Origin: Apostichopus japonicus
Lineage: Eukaryota > Echinodermata > Holothuroidea > Aspidochirotida > Stichopodidae
DNA length: 64,000 nucleotides
Direction: 5' to 3'
Assembly (NCBI RefSeq): GCF_037975245.1
Contig: NC_092574.1
Coordinates: forward strand, 13,474,713 to 13,538,712
How positions within the stretch are numbered: position 1 is the stretch's first letter; each line of letters begins with the position of its first letter. Below, piece by piece: positions 1 through 12,486 of the stretch. The notes beneath the pieces were generated by a model, which worked only from the letters and a program-made list of their open reading frames with translations, had not been told where the DNA came from and ran no database searches. A program made the translations under genes and the position numbers.

Positions 1-146
1 AACACAAATCTCATCCCAAATGATTCTGAACTCATTTGCTAACAGTGTACTTTACTGTAGGGATTCCCCCCTACAGTATATCGAAAAACAAACTTCAATT
101 AACAGAAATGAACAACTTCTCAGCGAGTGTAACGACCGAAAAAAAA

Positions 147-149
<3 letters not shown>

Positions 150-207
<58 letters not shown>
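150..207. repeat. TA dinucleotide microsatellite
   Basis: Uninterrupted TA array of about 57 bases on the 3' side of the SINE relic. The Ile-Tyr reading frames across it are artefacts. Confidence 0.95.
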
Positions 208-210
<3 letters not shown>

Positions 211-236
211 GTAATGAGTTGGAAAATCCAGAACAG

Positions 237-306
237 TGAAAATAACTTTCGAACCACGGGCCTTCCGCTTTGTACGCGGACACCCTAACCACTAGGCTAT
301 GGACGC
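237..306 (-). repeat. Decayed tRNA-derived SINE head
   Basis: On the minus strand a tRNA-like unit starts GCGTCCATAGCCTAGTGG. It has an A box (TAGCCTAGTGGTTAGG), a 5-bp anticodon-like stem TCCGC/GCGGA around a 7-base loop, and a B box beginning GGTTCGAA. The T-stem and the 3' acceptor strand do not pair, so it is not a functional tRNA. The A and B boxes resemble tRNA-Asp/Glu-type SINE heads. TA arrays abut it on both sides. Confidence 0.6.
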
Positions 307-308
307 TA

Positions 309-312
<4 letters not shown>

Positions 313-398
<86 letters not shown>
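313..398. repeat. TA dinucleotide microsatellite
   Basis: Uninterrupted TA array of about 86 bases directly on the 5' side of the SINE head. Confidence 0.95.
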
Positions 399-399
<1 letters not shown>

Positions 400-2255
400 T
401 ACTCGCATAATTTAAGACATTCTGTGGGAATAAATGGGAATAATGAAGTATATAAAGGCCCAAGTCACTTGCTGTCGTATTAGCTGGAAGGCTTACAAAC
501 GTTACATGCTGCAAGCATCCACTCATGAAAGTTCAAAAACAATCCAAAAGATTTCCATGGATAAACAATTTCCTGTCACATTAACTCTCACAGGACCAGA
601 TCATGGGACTTACTCGTCTCTGTCATGATATGTGAATCGGTTAATGATCTCAGATGTATGACACGAAAGAGATGTTGTGACCTATCGAACGCATCTTTTA
701 ATATGAAAGAAAAACATAGTGGTTATAAATATTCATGACTTTACTCCAGTATTGAAGTTATTTGCACTTCCTTCAGTTTATTACTATTCTTTCATGCAGG
801 GGTTTACGAATTCATAAGCATAACTGTTCCTTGTACTATGCTCTTCAACTCATTTTGATGACACTGCAAAATAATTGTGAGTTTCACCCTTTATTCAAAA
901 TAAGACATTAGTTCTTGTTATAGCTCCCAGCAACATGCTAAGGAGTACCCAGGGTAATGAGAGTATGAAAGAAGCACATATTCGGTACAAGACAGAGAAA
1001 TTTAAAGTAGGCAAAATCAGTCGAAACATTGTGGTATGTGCTATACAGTCAAAACAAAAAGAACACCCCCCCCCCTCCCACAAAAAAAATGTTTTTCAAT
1101 TCTAGAAATGAAATTTAAAAAGGTTTCACAATGAAATATTTGTTCACATTTGGTAAAGGCATTGTTAAAGGAATTGATTTTCTTATTTTGTTTTTTAGGA
1201 GATATAGATAGGAGTGTCGATATTTTACTTTTGAATCAAACCAATAGATTTTATTCTGTTAAAGAAATATGTTAACCTCATGCTCTAATCCAACCACCAT
1301 ACATTGTTAGTTATACTATATGGTCAAACAGCTCTGTGGTAATTGATGTAAGTTCAAAATCTATAAAAAGTTAAAATCTGCCAAGATTCTAGATTAAGGA
1401 GCAAAATGTCGCGATAATTTTCTGGAGTTATAGATTGTCTTTTCTGTATTTTATAAGTATCATACTGTCTACCCCTTTTAAGTCACCCAAATGATAAGTC
1501 TTATTTGAAGCCCTTTAATGTAAATAAAATATGTTCAAAACGGTAGAAAACATATTTCAAACAATCTTACATATTTCTATCTTTTATCTTATGAAGAGTT
1601 TCACCTTTTGACTTTCTCTATGAATTTCAATCAGGTTGAAGATGGCAGCAGTTCATCCGCGAGTTCAAGCTACTAAACACCAAGATTTAAAAGAAGAAAT
1701 GAATTGAATATGCGGGTGAGTGAACTAAAGGAATTTGCTCAGCAAATCGATTTTTCACAGTTTCTTCCCCTTCGTAATAATTGAAACAAAATTACTTTCG
1801 TTACTAGCGAGTCAAGAGCCAATCGTTAATAAAGAAGTTTCACTGAAATACAACCTCCTTGAAGGAAATGCTAGATAGTACAGGCTGATGTTTGAAACAA
1901 ACCTTAATTCTTTTCTTTATCAAGTTTGTTAACGTATATGCTGAGATTACAAAAGGAAGGTTGAATTATTTTGGTATCGTGTGATTACTCAATCAGTAAA
2001 GCACCTCGACAAAAATGTCCGGAAATTGATGATGAAGAACAACAAGAAGAAGAAAGGCCGGTAAGGGGGGGGGGGGGGGAATCAAAGCGTCCCTGGATCG
2101 GAACAACCATATACTCGCTAATCGTCCTTCTCATAGAACTTCGTTTATGTAATCCAAGTAGAACTGGTCGATGCACTTTGATATTTCTGGCACATTGAAA
2201 AGCTTTTTAATTTTTGTTTTTTACATTTTATATAAGGATATTTATATATTTTATG
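399..2255. other. No gene recognised
   Basis: AT-rich single-copy-looking DNA with short runs of C (near 1067) and G (2067-2079). The short reading frames here have no recognisable domain, and their composition is that of non-coding DNA. Confidence 0.6.
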
Positions 2256-2263
2256 CATAATCA

Positions 2264-2595
2264 TTATATCAGACGGTCATATATAGTTCAGCAGTATTAT
2301 ATCAGCCAATCACATTAGCAGGAATATATACACGTATTAAATCGAATATATAAGCGTATTAAATATATACACGTATTAAATCAGCTGATTTAATACGCGT
2401 ATATATTCGAATTACTACGCGTAAACATTCGATTTAATACAACCATATGAATCGGCCTTCTGATTGGCTGCTAATATATAAGTGTATGTATTCGTTTTAA
2501 TACGCGTATATATTCGAATTATTTCGCGTATATAATATGGTATAGTTGTCCCACAGGGCCTACCATAGGCGCGCGCACAGTCGTGCATATATACA
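2264..2595. mobile_element. Palindromic MITE-like block
   Basis: A perfect 26-bp palindrome (2372-2397, centred on CAGCTG) lies in an imperfect fold-back of about 110 bp (2329-2440). The word TTTAATACGCGTATATATTC and its inverse recur about six times. CAGCCAATCA occurs inverted near both sides (2303 and about 2460). The left side begins TATCAGACGGTCA and the right side ends with a GGCGCGCGCACAG motif. No coding capacity. Confidence 0.45.
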
Positions 2596-2690
2596 ATGTA
2601 AATATGCAATAACACGTAAAAAGCACGGAAAATTGCTGTGAATAAACTGAGGCACTGGGAAGTTATTAAACACTTTAAATGGCTGCTGGG

Positions 2691-3432
2691 GTATACGTTA
2701 CAATCAAGCACACATTAAATAGAGCAACCGAATCTGTTCAGAGATAGAATACTAATAATAAATGATCATTCAATTTATGCGGGATCTTAATTCCGAAGAA
2801 CATCAGAAACGAATATCTTATATGACACACGATCAATGTATCTATCTTCATTAGACGGCGTATAAGTTACCGTAATATATATAGGCATACCGTGAAGCCT
2901 CACTGTTTTCAATTTGATAACGTTTTCGCGGGATGCTCTGTGATACGAAACGGGAAATGGGTCACAAAGCTTGGCTATAGTCAAGTTTCATTTAATGAAT
3001 GAACGTACTTTAGTTGACATACTTACTGGGTATATATTACAATCTACTAAGCATTATATAGAGAACCTGGAATTGTTCAACTAACGATAACCAATCCATA
3101 TATCAAGGATTTTAATTGCGTAGAACAGGAGCGAATATGTCTGCGATATACTGAAATAGAAAGGCAAAATGGGTTATAAGGTTGACTATAGACAAATTTC
3201 ATTTAATGATTGAAAGTACTTTAGTTGACATACTATACTCATGGGGTACATACTATAATCTCATAAGCATTATATAGAGAACCTGAATTTGTGCTCAACT
3301 AACGATAACTAACACTTCCATATAGCCTAGTAAGGATTCTAATTGTGTAGAACAGGATCGAATATGTCTGGCGATAAACTAAAATAGAAAGGCAAAATGG
3401 GTGCATTAGTTTGACTATAGTCAAGTTTTATT
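2691..3432 (+). repeat. Three diverged tandem units, about 210-300 bp each
   Basis: The series 'TTACAATC...ATATAGAGAACC...TTGTTCA', 'GTAGAACAGGA.CGAATATGTCTG' and 'TTTAATGAATG.A.GTACTTTAG' occurs three times. Unit borders lie near 2989, 3200 and 3429. The first unit is most diverged and has about 90 extra bases near 2821-2930. Confidence 0.75.
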
Positions 3433-3439
3433 TAATGAA

Positions 3440-4335
3440 TGTAACGGCTGATTTTTTTATATATATATTTTTTTTACCTTCTTGCTCAAATCGGTTTTTC
3501 ATGTAATTACGACTAACGTGAAATAGTTTCAGGGGAACGAAATGATGAGAAACGGGTATGGACGGTAAATTTTTAATTCTATTCGCTTAAAAAATAAATT
3601 CCAAAGTATTGTTTGTAAATAATTGATTTCCGTATATGGATGTTCATCTTTATCTCTTATTAGATATTTATAATTATTAGTATTAATTGGTACATGTCAG
3701 TTACACTCAAATGTGTGACAGACGTTTGGCTCTGAAAGAGTATGTCCGGTGAGACAATCATCATTTCAATCACCGGACAGTCGTATGACATATCGACATC
3801 AATCCCTTAGATTACAGAACTTAATCTAACGAGGCAATCACATCTCGCCAGAGGAATAGCTTATAGGCCATACGAATCTGGTGCCTCATGATAACTGCGT
3901 CTTTATCAATCAGGGTTTGCTGGCTACAAAATATTGAATGTGAGGCCTCTCAGTTTAAGATTTAAGTATTAAACAGAAAAATCGTGACAAAATGTAAGAT
4001 TATTTCAAACTGATAAGGAAAGACCCTACCTTTGGTTTCTAATGTCTTCAAGAATATTCTGACGTTATACTATTTCATATAGTTAACATGTCAGCCCTTC
4101 AGAGAGAAATCAACTAGCGAGTTCAAATTTCATATTATATAGATTGTATACGTGTGTTATCAATGCCAAATTTACTTCGGTTTCACGTATAGATAACTAT
4201 TACTAACCTTCAGATTAGATACAGTTACTTTAACCATGAGGTAAAGCTAAAACCGTCACGTTCGCGTCATTATGGATTCCATGGGTCACTGCAGATGACG
4301 GAACAAAGATGGCGATTTATAGTGATGTACCGGTA

Positions 4336-4380
<45 letters not shown>

Positions 4381-5460
4381 CAATGTTTATCCATTCTATC
4401 CAGCACAACTGTGTCACGAAGGTGTTATTATCTTCTTTCGCACGAACTCTCCGATGTTGCTTTTGACTTTTCAAAACAAAACAAAAATGGGTTTTCTTTC
4501 TTCTTGTTTCTAATTTTGTTATAATTTTGGAAATCAAACGTCTAAAAAACCCGTTTTTTTTGGTCAAATACCGACAACGTGATCATCTATATAACTGATG
4601 TTTGCTGATGGTTACCATCTGTCTCGTGTGCTTTGTTCTGTTGTTGAGGGTATACCTTTAATTACATTAAAAGTGACCTACTTTCTATTTCATTAACTAT
4701 CACACCTCTTTGCCGAATTGGTGTCAAAGGCATTGACAGGTTTATTGTTCAATATTATGCGAAGGCGGCAAATTTTGAAGACAAAGAGTTTATTACTTCT
4801 GTCTAATAAATTCTCGAAAAAATCACCTGTACAATGTTAATGCGAAATAGCAAGATCGGTAATGTAAGTTAGTCCCTGATAAGACTGATAAAAATGTCAG
4901 TTAGTGCTGATTCCAAAGGTAGTTTCAAATATCCGCCTCCACTTAATTAAATCTACATGAACGTAGTATCAGTTATATTTTTTTATTCATTTGGTCCAAC
5001 ATGGAAATGGTAGCAATGCGTGATAATATTTTATGAGTTGATGCATATATATGTGTCCGTATGTCCGTACTTTTTTACCATCACTAGTTGTTAGGCAATG
5101 TCGCCGATCGGAATCTATAATCCGATTATTTTTTTTTCTCTCTAAAAATGGAGGGGGAGGGGGTGCGTGTTATCGGCTTTTAAAATGGAATTCATATAGT
5201 TTTCTCCAGCTGCATACAATATAAACAGAGGTATAACAATTTAATGGGAGAATTGTGCAAAAATAAGTGTAATGACTGTTTGAACTCAACAAACTATATA
5301 TAGTACAAGGTTTGAGGAAGAACACAGAAAATATAATGAATTATATATTTATATTATTATGTTGTATTTTATTGTATGCTATATCGTATTTGTAATATTG
5401 TATTGTAATATTGTCAGTTGATATAATCGAGTATCCAACCATGATTTTTGCTTATGGGTT
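3440..5460. other. No gene recognised; one TA array
   Basis: AT-rich non-coding DNA. It holds a 39-base TA microsatellite at 4339-4377 and low-complexity TATT/TTGTA sequence at 5340-5415. Confidence 0.6.
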
Positions 5461-5462
5461 AT

Positions 5463-5561
5463 CTCCCGCCTCCCGCCCGCCTCCCGCCTCCCGCCTCCCG
5501 CCTCCCGCCTCCCGCCTCCCGCCTCCCGCCTCCCGCCTCCCGACTCCCGCCTCCCGCCTCC
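5463..5561 (+). repeat. CTCCCGC heptamer minisatellite
   Basis: About thirteen units of a 7-bp CTCCCGC repeat with few variants. The minus strand reads GGGAGGC repeatedly, so it could form G-quadruplexes, and the plus strand i-motifs. It is a sharp GC-rich island in AT-rich surroundings. Confidence 0.9.
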
Positions 5562-8500
5562 GTATGGATCAAGCCTCTCTCTTTATATTCAATAGCTTAA
5601 ATGCCAACGATTCTACTGAGGCAAAGTTTATGATGACGTCAGCTCTCCGGTTCTGTCCCTATAGTATTAATGTTGATCCATTTCTTCAATAATTTGTATT
5701 TAGTATATCCAAGAATTGCCTGTCATCTTATTAGCAAGAAAGGTTTCATCCACTGTACAAGAAGACATTAAACACATTGCCACTATCTGACTTAACTAAA
5801 TTCCTTCAGACCTTATTGGACACACGCACACACGCACGAATACATAAACACACAAATTACAAATAATGTCATAGATTGAAATTAATGTTAACAAACGCAT
5901 GGATGAGATATGTCAACTTTCCCTATAGACAGTGACATTTGGGACGTGATAACAAACAGGTGTAGGCTTAATAAAAGTCAAACTTTCCTACACCGTTACG
6001 GAATTAGAAGAGTGTGTATATACCTTAACGATGTTTCTTAAACATTACATAAACATGGACATCTACGGTGTGAAAAATTTACTCCCTAGCAATAAAATTA
6101 TGTCATTTATTGGTTTAACATAAATAAACCAAACGTCCTTAGGAGGAGGGTTTTTTTTCTCTTGTTGTTATTAAATGTTGCTTGAGTGATAAATGCAGTG
6201 AGAGAGTTATGATCGAGTGGACTATGGCTGTTCGTTCGAATGAGAATCTCTATGAGAAGAGAGACAAATTTCACGCAAGTTTTACGCAAAGATACCAACT
6301 AAGGTAGATTAGTAGTTGACAAAATACTCCTATAATATATTTGAAAGATGCGATGCCCATGGATATTAGAAAATTAAAATAAAACTATAGGAGACGGAAG
6401 GGAAATAGAAATTGTTTTGGAAAAGGTTTAGCTAAGTTATAATAGTTTCTTTTTGGAAGACGGGTGAGGGGCTAAGGTGAGAAACTTCAAAAGCTTCAAG
6501 ACTTATAAGAAGTCTTTATAAGTCAATTCAATACAGAAGACTGGAATTATGCGAAATATATTAGGCTAGAAATGAAAAAAAAAAACAATTCTGACGCACT
6601 TTTAACCTTTAAACTGTCAAATTGTTACTCATTATTGCAGAAATTTATCTAATGTCTACATACATTAATAGTTTTTTTTTTTGCATTTTGTTAACAACAT
6701 GCTCATCTACATTTGAAGAAACCCAGACAATTTCCCTAGCGGTGTACCGGTAACTTCGCAAATAATGGCGCCGTACCTATATCTGTGTTTGGCGCAGCCT
6801 ATACACAACAAGAGTGGAGTGTTTTCACTTGTATTCCCTGGAATTCACTTGAAATGACTTGTTATGAGTGTAAATATTATATTTCCATTTAAATGCAAGT
6901 ATTAAGCAAGTAAAGTCACATTAAACACGTTCTAAAGACCGAATCATTCGTTGGGGATGTTTGTTCAATCTTGACATTGGACAAATAACAGTCTATAGGT
7001 GATATAAGTGAGCTAAGACAAAGTAGTTAAATAAAAGTCATGATCGTTAAACAAAGCTTTGATAATTCACGTAATCGGTTGACTTCACTTTTCGAGGGAA
7101 TTGCTAGGACAATTCAAGTTGTGGCTTACTTTTCGTTGCTATGGTGAAATCACGTAATTGCCCTTCGTAATTGGAACCGCGCCAAAATTAGTTCCTCGAC
7201 TATCCATATTATAAATAAGGGTTATAATGTTACCGTGCGACGTAGTAACGGGTTTTTGGGGTAGTTCTATACAAAAGAATCAACAACAAGTTAGTTATTA
7301 TTGGGTTTATTAGAATATTTCAACTTTTATTTCATATTTGACGTTGACCCCATTACCTAAGCTCTTGGTATGTCATTGCAGCAGAGGTATAAGGTCCCTA
7401 ATACAATGTTTACAACTTCCGCTATACAATGCTTAAATGCAGAGTTGATAAATCACTTACGGCCATTATACTTGATGACAGAACGAATGAGTATTTTGTG
7501 CGGAAACGCGGTCATATTTTGTGATTATCCAACTGGATTTAGACTCTAGACCACGTTTTTGTCCTTTCCATATAATGATGATCTTTATCAGCAGACCAAA
7601 AAAACGTGATTTTCGAGATTTTTACCTCAATTTCTTGACTTCGTCTATCGTAGGTTACTTCCTTCACGCGTGTACAATCTCAACAAACATTAATGGCAAT
7701 GTCCCTCAATGCTATCCGCCACCTATAAGGAACGGTGAATCTTGGGTATGAAAAAATAAATAAATAAATAAAGGCGAACGATTTGTCAATATTAAATGTG
7801 ATGTTGATGTACGAAAGGAAGGTAATTTACGCCTCTTATCGTTGTTAAATGTTAATTTAGTTTAGTTGAAAGTATTAATCAATTTGAGAGGTTTATCAAT
7901 AAAATGGAATTGTCACAATAACAGGGCTATACACTCATACGACCGGGCTGTTTTAAATCGCAGCTTTGTCATTCCAAGCAAGGAGTTTGTAGAATGAGTA
8001 TTATTATTATTGTTATTTAGTTTGTTTCATGCAGATAACCATATGATTTTAGCTGACCCAGAAAGTAAAGTTTGTCAGCAGTCAAGGGTCTCACGATAGG
8101 CATGCCACATATAAAGTCAATCTTAAGTGATTTTGTTTTTTTAAAGGTAAATAAAACTGTAAAAAGTGTTTTCCGGCTTTAAGGAGAGGGGAGGGGTTCT
8201 TAAATTTTACAACAAATTGATGAATAGAAAGAACTTGAAGGGGAAAAAAGAGGTACGTAGCTTTTTGTCTTGGACGCCGTAAAGAAATATTTACTTTTGA
8301 TCTGTTCAAGTTGTTTTTGTTGCTGTAAATAGTTTACATAAATTATGTTCATGTTATAATATGACAAACATGACTTCTATATTATGTTATTGTTTTGTTA
8401 ACACTGTAAACAATACATTTGAAATATTTATGTTGGAATATTACGACAAAAGTTGGAAATATTAAATAAATTGAGATGAGTGCAGTGTGTGTGCAACAGT

Positions 8501-10190
8501 TGTATTTATCACCACTATACTGTTTGCATGGAGTAAGTTCTCATCTCACAAACAGCTCTTTGATCAGATCACAACGCACATTGGTTCCGTAATTATATGA
8601 ATCCAATCCATCTGTATATTATAATAATCTAATATATACTCCGTTATTTGATTGCTGTCCTTTGATGACGACTTCTGTGTTATGAATATCTATAATCTTC
8701 TGCCGAATTGAACAGATACCACCTGCTGTTACCAATACTGGTGATTTTTTTAAAGACATTTAATATTGTTTTCTCCGAATTATCAAGAATTATGCCTAGA
8801 GATCTTTTTCGTCTTCTTATATTTGATTTAGATTAGTGGATTTATTGATTGACAAATATCTTTCAACAAGTTATTAAACAGCTTCATATTTTTTTTAGTT
8901 GACTTTGGAAAATTTGTAGTAGATCATCAATACACAAATTTCCGTAAAGATGTATATATAAGCTTGACCGGTGAAGTTGCGATTTGAATAATGAACAAAA
9001 GTGAAATCTCTGAATAATTTTTCAATTTGAGTTTTATTTGGTAATTAATACTTATATGCTAAAATTGATGGGTCAATGAATATTTTGGAGCAAATTAAAT
9101 CATTAATTTTTCTTTTTATTAATTAGTTGTCTTAATTTAGCAATTGCAGTCGTATTTTGTGTAATACCATGTTTTCCAAAATTTTCCACCAATAAAGCAA
9201 CCCCCAAAAAAAAAACAGAAAAAAAGATGAAAGAAGAAGAATAAAATGAAAATAAAAGTAAATAAGTACGGTAACCTTTTTTTTTTAATTTTTTTTTTAG
9301 CATATCATTTATTGTCAAGTCTTTTGTCATAATAAAGAAACTTATATAAAGACATATTTATGACACTTAATTATAGTTTGATTACAAATATTCAATATTC
9401 AAAGAGCATAGCACAGGTACTAAGAGTGTCTCTTAGGAGATTGTATGATAGAATTCCTAGATGTTTACCATGGTCTAAGTATTTCTCAACATGTAACAGG
9501 AATGTTAATTGATACAAAAATTCGTTAACGTTGGTAAACGTAAATAAATAACTAAATAAAGCCCTGTTAAATGAATGATTTAAATTTAATCAGCATAAGA
9601 ATTAACCAACCGAATGGCATGAAGGAAAGTAAAACATACAATACATTTCTAATTGCGTTGCCAAATGTATTTTTGCAAAATATTCAAAATTATATACTGC
9701 TTTAAAAATTACACTAACCTTACACTTCACTGAATATACAGTTGAAAGAACAAATTAATTGACAAAATATCTCACGGAAGGAAAAAAAAAAAATAAAATC
9801 ATGCAAGTCCTTGATTCTTGATTGCATCAGTATATCTCCGTTTCTATTCTAAGTTTTTCTGGAAATTTATAAAATGCTTTTGTTGCTTTTTTTGCTGGTT
9901 CACATCACTTCTGCATCGAAGGACAACAACTGGAGGCCAAACGAAATATTCGTGTATATGAGTTTAATTCTGTATTGTCGGTTAAGGAGGGGGGGGGGGG
10001 GAAATCTTAATCTCTCAGAAGATAAGTTTATTTACATATTTTCGTTTCGGATATTTCTTAATTTATAGTCTTGATGAGATGTGTATACATGATAACTTTC
10101 TTTATATGTGAAGTCTAGACAGGTATTGCAAGATTTGGTTGTTTCATATATGTAGTCGAGCTGGGGCGCAAACTTTTATTTTGTTTGTAC
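5562..10190. other. No gene recognised
   Basis: AT-rich DNA without a supported exon. It contains a perfect CRE palindrome (5634-5641), a short AAAT microsatellite (7753-7772) and several A/T homopolymers. The longest open frames (60-76 codons) have no family signature. Confidence 0.55.
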
Positions 10191-10192
10191 TG

Positions 10193-10417
10193 GAAGGGGT
10201 AGGGGTGGGGGAATTTGGGTATAATGTGCGGTTCCTAGATGTAGAATGGTAGTAAATTATTGCAACGTTTGAAACTATGGTGAATAATTTACAACTGTGC
10301 AGATTGTATCGTATTTTACATGTTATATATTTATGTACTGTACACTATCTACCGGTAAGGGCGGGGGGCGGGGGGAGGGCTGATCCATCGGAATTTGGGG
10401 GGGGGGGGGGTAGGGGT
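10193..10417 (+). repeat. G-rich cluster, quadruplex-prone
   Basis: Three G-rich stretches (10193-10215, 10359-10379, 10397-10416) have repeated runs of four or more G within 225 bases, just left of the transposon. Confidence 0.6.
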
Positions 10418-10784
10418 TAGCCGTGCACAGTTGCGCCCCTGTCGTCGGATATATTACGTACGGTACTCATTTGTCGTTCGATGAGCTTTGATAAAAAAGT
10501 ATGGAAGGAAAATACATTTTCTTTATAAATGAGCTCTTTCTTATACGTGAAACGCACACGGCAGGTGACGTAATAGTTGCGTGCTAACGTTCAAATCCGT
10601 ACAATGCACACTATGCTTTTCGGCTGTACAGAGTCTTTGTAGTATCTTACAATTACGTCCTAAATCTTGTTATAAGTTGTATGCAGATGGCTTTGCTGTA
10701 GACTACCCGGGGCTTCTTCAAAATGGGAATGGTTATGAAAAGTGGATGTATTTCCCTGTGTGTGGATAAATTATTAATACGCTA

Positions 10785-11013
10785 CACTCTAAAAACACTT
10801 GGGTTAAAATTGACCCAAATTGGGTCACTTTTTGACCCAAATGAAAGTCAGGAGGGAACCTAACACATTTGGGTCAAACTGACCCAGAAAATAAGGTCAG
10901 AATAAGTGACCCAATTTATGGGTTGAAAATTTGACCCAGAAATATTGGTAAATATTGACCCAGGCAAGGGTTATGATGGAAAATCAACCAAATTTGGGTC
11001 AGCTTGACTCTTA
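10785..11013 (+). repeat. Left terminal and subterminal repeat zone of the transposon
   Basis: About 230 bases contain nine exact TGACCC or GGGTCA hexamers, six in one orientation and three in the other, plus degenerate GGTT/AACC versions. Many form small palindromes, such as the pair at 10872-10884. Such subterminal arrays usually bind the transposase; that role is inferred here. Confidence 0.7.
10872..10884. promoter_or_regulatory. Perfect GGTCAnnnTGACC palindrome (nuclear-receptor type site)
   Basis: GGTCAAACTGACC matches the core of an oestrogen-response-type inverted repeat with a 3-base spacer. It is one of several inverted GGGTCA/TGACCC pairs in the transposon end, so it may simply be a transposase-binding hairpin; hormone-receptor binding is a possibility only. 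Confidence 0.35.
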
Positions 11014-11706
11014 TAGGAAAAAATACATAAATACAAAAGGCTTCATTTGACAGAGCAATTTATTGATATAACTCCTTCAAAGAAAGTGAACTGAAATGTA
11101 AAATTGCAACAAAACTGAATGTTTCATTAACATGGTACCATAGTACAAGATCTAAAGGAAGGAATTGTTTGTAGCATTACCAATGATTTAATATTTTTTT
11201 TACCCCATTGCAATTTTTACATAAACAATTTCAACATTTTATTAGACTTGTTTGGATAAAATACAATTTGCTGAATGTATGAACGAACACTTTCTAGCTA
11301 GACATGTGTGTGTCTTCATAGTGATAGTTATCAGCTAAAGCATAGACTAGCTCGCATGGGGAGGTATTTGCCTTACTTAAGATGTAATAACAAAAGAAGA
11401 AAATGACAATCAAAACATGGTTGCCACATTTTTAAAAGATGGGGTGATGGATGGTCAGGCTTGAAAATGTTCACTAAATTAGGCCTCGTAAAGAAAGATT
11501 CCCCCCCCCCCCTTTTAACACTTATCCATGGCTTTCATTAAACGGCGGCAAGCCTATAAGTAATGAGTCCAAATATTATGTGTAATATTTATACTGCTGT
11601 TGTACATAACCCAGCACAGGTAAATATTGTATATGTAAATATGTGTAGAATGGATACGCAGATTTCTGCATTCCAAGAGCCGTTCAATTGAAAATAGTCC
11701 AAGAAA

Positions 11707-11712
11707 TTTATT
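11707..11712 (-). terminator. Possible polyadenylation signal of the transposon gene
   Basis: AATAAA on the minus strand about 460 bases past the last coding codon of exon C. Two more minus-strand AATAAA words lie at 11238-11243 and 11059-11064. Any of them could serve; none can be chosen from sequence alone. Confidence 0.3.
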
Positions 11713-12171
11713 TAGAGCAGATAACTGGGACTGGGACAATCCATATAATTTCCTTCTAAAATTTCATGACAGCAAAACAATTTGTGAGCTGCAACTTTGG
11801 AACTGGAATTTATGAGATGAAAACAAATATGATCATACAGGCTGAAAACGTTTTGCCAATTCTTCTTAGAATACAAAAATATCTTTGCTTTGTATATGAG
11901 GCAAGTATGCCTTGGTCCCATAAACGTGATTCAACTAACAGTTGAGATTTCAACTAAAATCACACAACTTCAGATGATCATAAAGGTTGCTCGGCATTGA
12001 ACAAAATTGTGTCCAAATTCTTTCAACTGTTATGTAAAAAGGAATTGTAATGGACAGTTGAATCGATTGACAAGTTAATTCTAGTGTTGCACTGTGCGAC
12101 TATTGTTTCAACTTTGTTGAAAGTTCTTGTTGAAGCATGAATATGGGACCCAGGTATGAAAATTTTCAGCC

Positions 12172-12486
12172 CTACTTCATTTTGATTTTCAAATATGTCT
12201 TCAATGACACAACTGATAATGAAATTTTCCCAGGTACATCAATGTCGTATACAACAGTCTGGAGGAACTGCCGGGAGTTGTATCATTGCCACTGATAATC
12301 CATATCAAAAACATGAAAACACTTAAAACATAAATCAATGGCATTAATCAGCGACTCCTGTGGAATGGCTTCTCTCTCTATGATTATGTAAGTTTGTTCC
12401 GGGCTAACTCTGCTGCTTCCAATAGCTAGAACGAATGGTTGCTTTTGTTTCACCCCTTCAAGGTAGTGTAGAAAATTGGTTCCAAT
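12172..12486 (-). pseudogene. Last coding exon C of the SAMD3-like gene, with one in-frame TGA
   Basis: Acceptor CTTTTTCATTTCAG opens an exon that continues exon B exactly in frame: IGTNFLHYLEG, then QPFVLAIGSS...EQTYIIIEREAI and INAIDLCFKCFHVFDMDY. This is the C-terminal signature of SAMD3-like/uncharacterised proteins repeated in fish genomes ('QPFLLxxG...FVIxxxxA...A.D.CFK.xYVFDxDY'). A TGA at 12285-12283 breaks the frame after codon 67; the same frame then stays open for 36 codons (FLQTVVYDIDVPGK is in the family style) to TAG at 12174-12172. The C-terminus is therefore conserved beyond the stop, as expected of a fairly young pseudogene. Confidence 0.7.

Noticed and set aside
95-526. 143-codon minus-strand frame with an Ile-Tyr core
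   Set aside because: Product of two TA microsatellites and the SINE relic; no domain outside the repeats.
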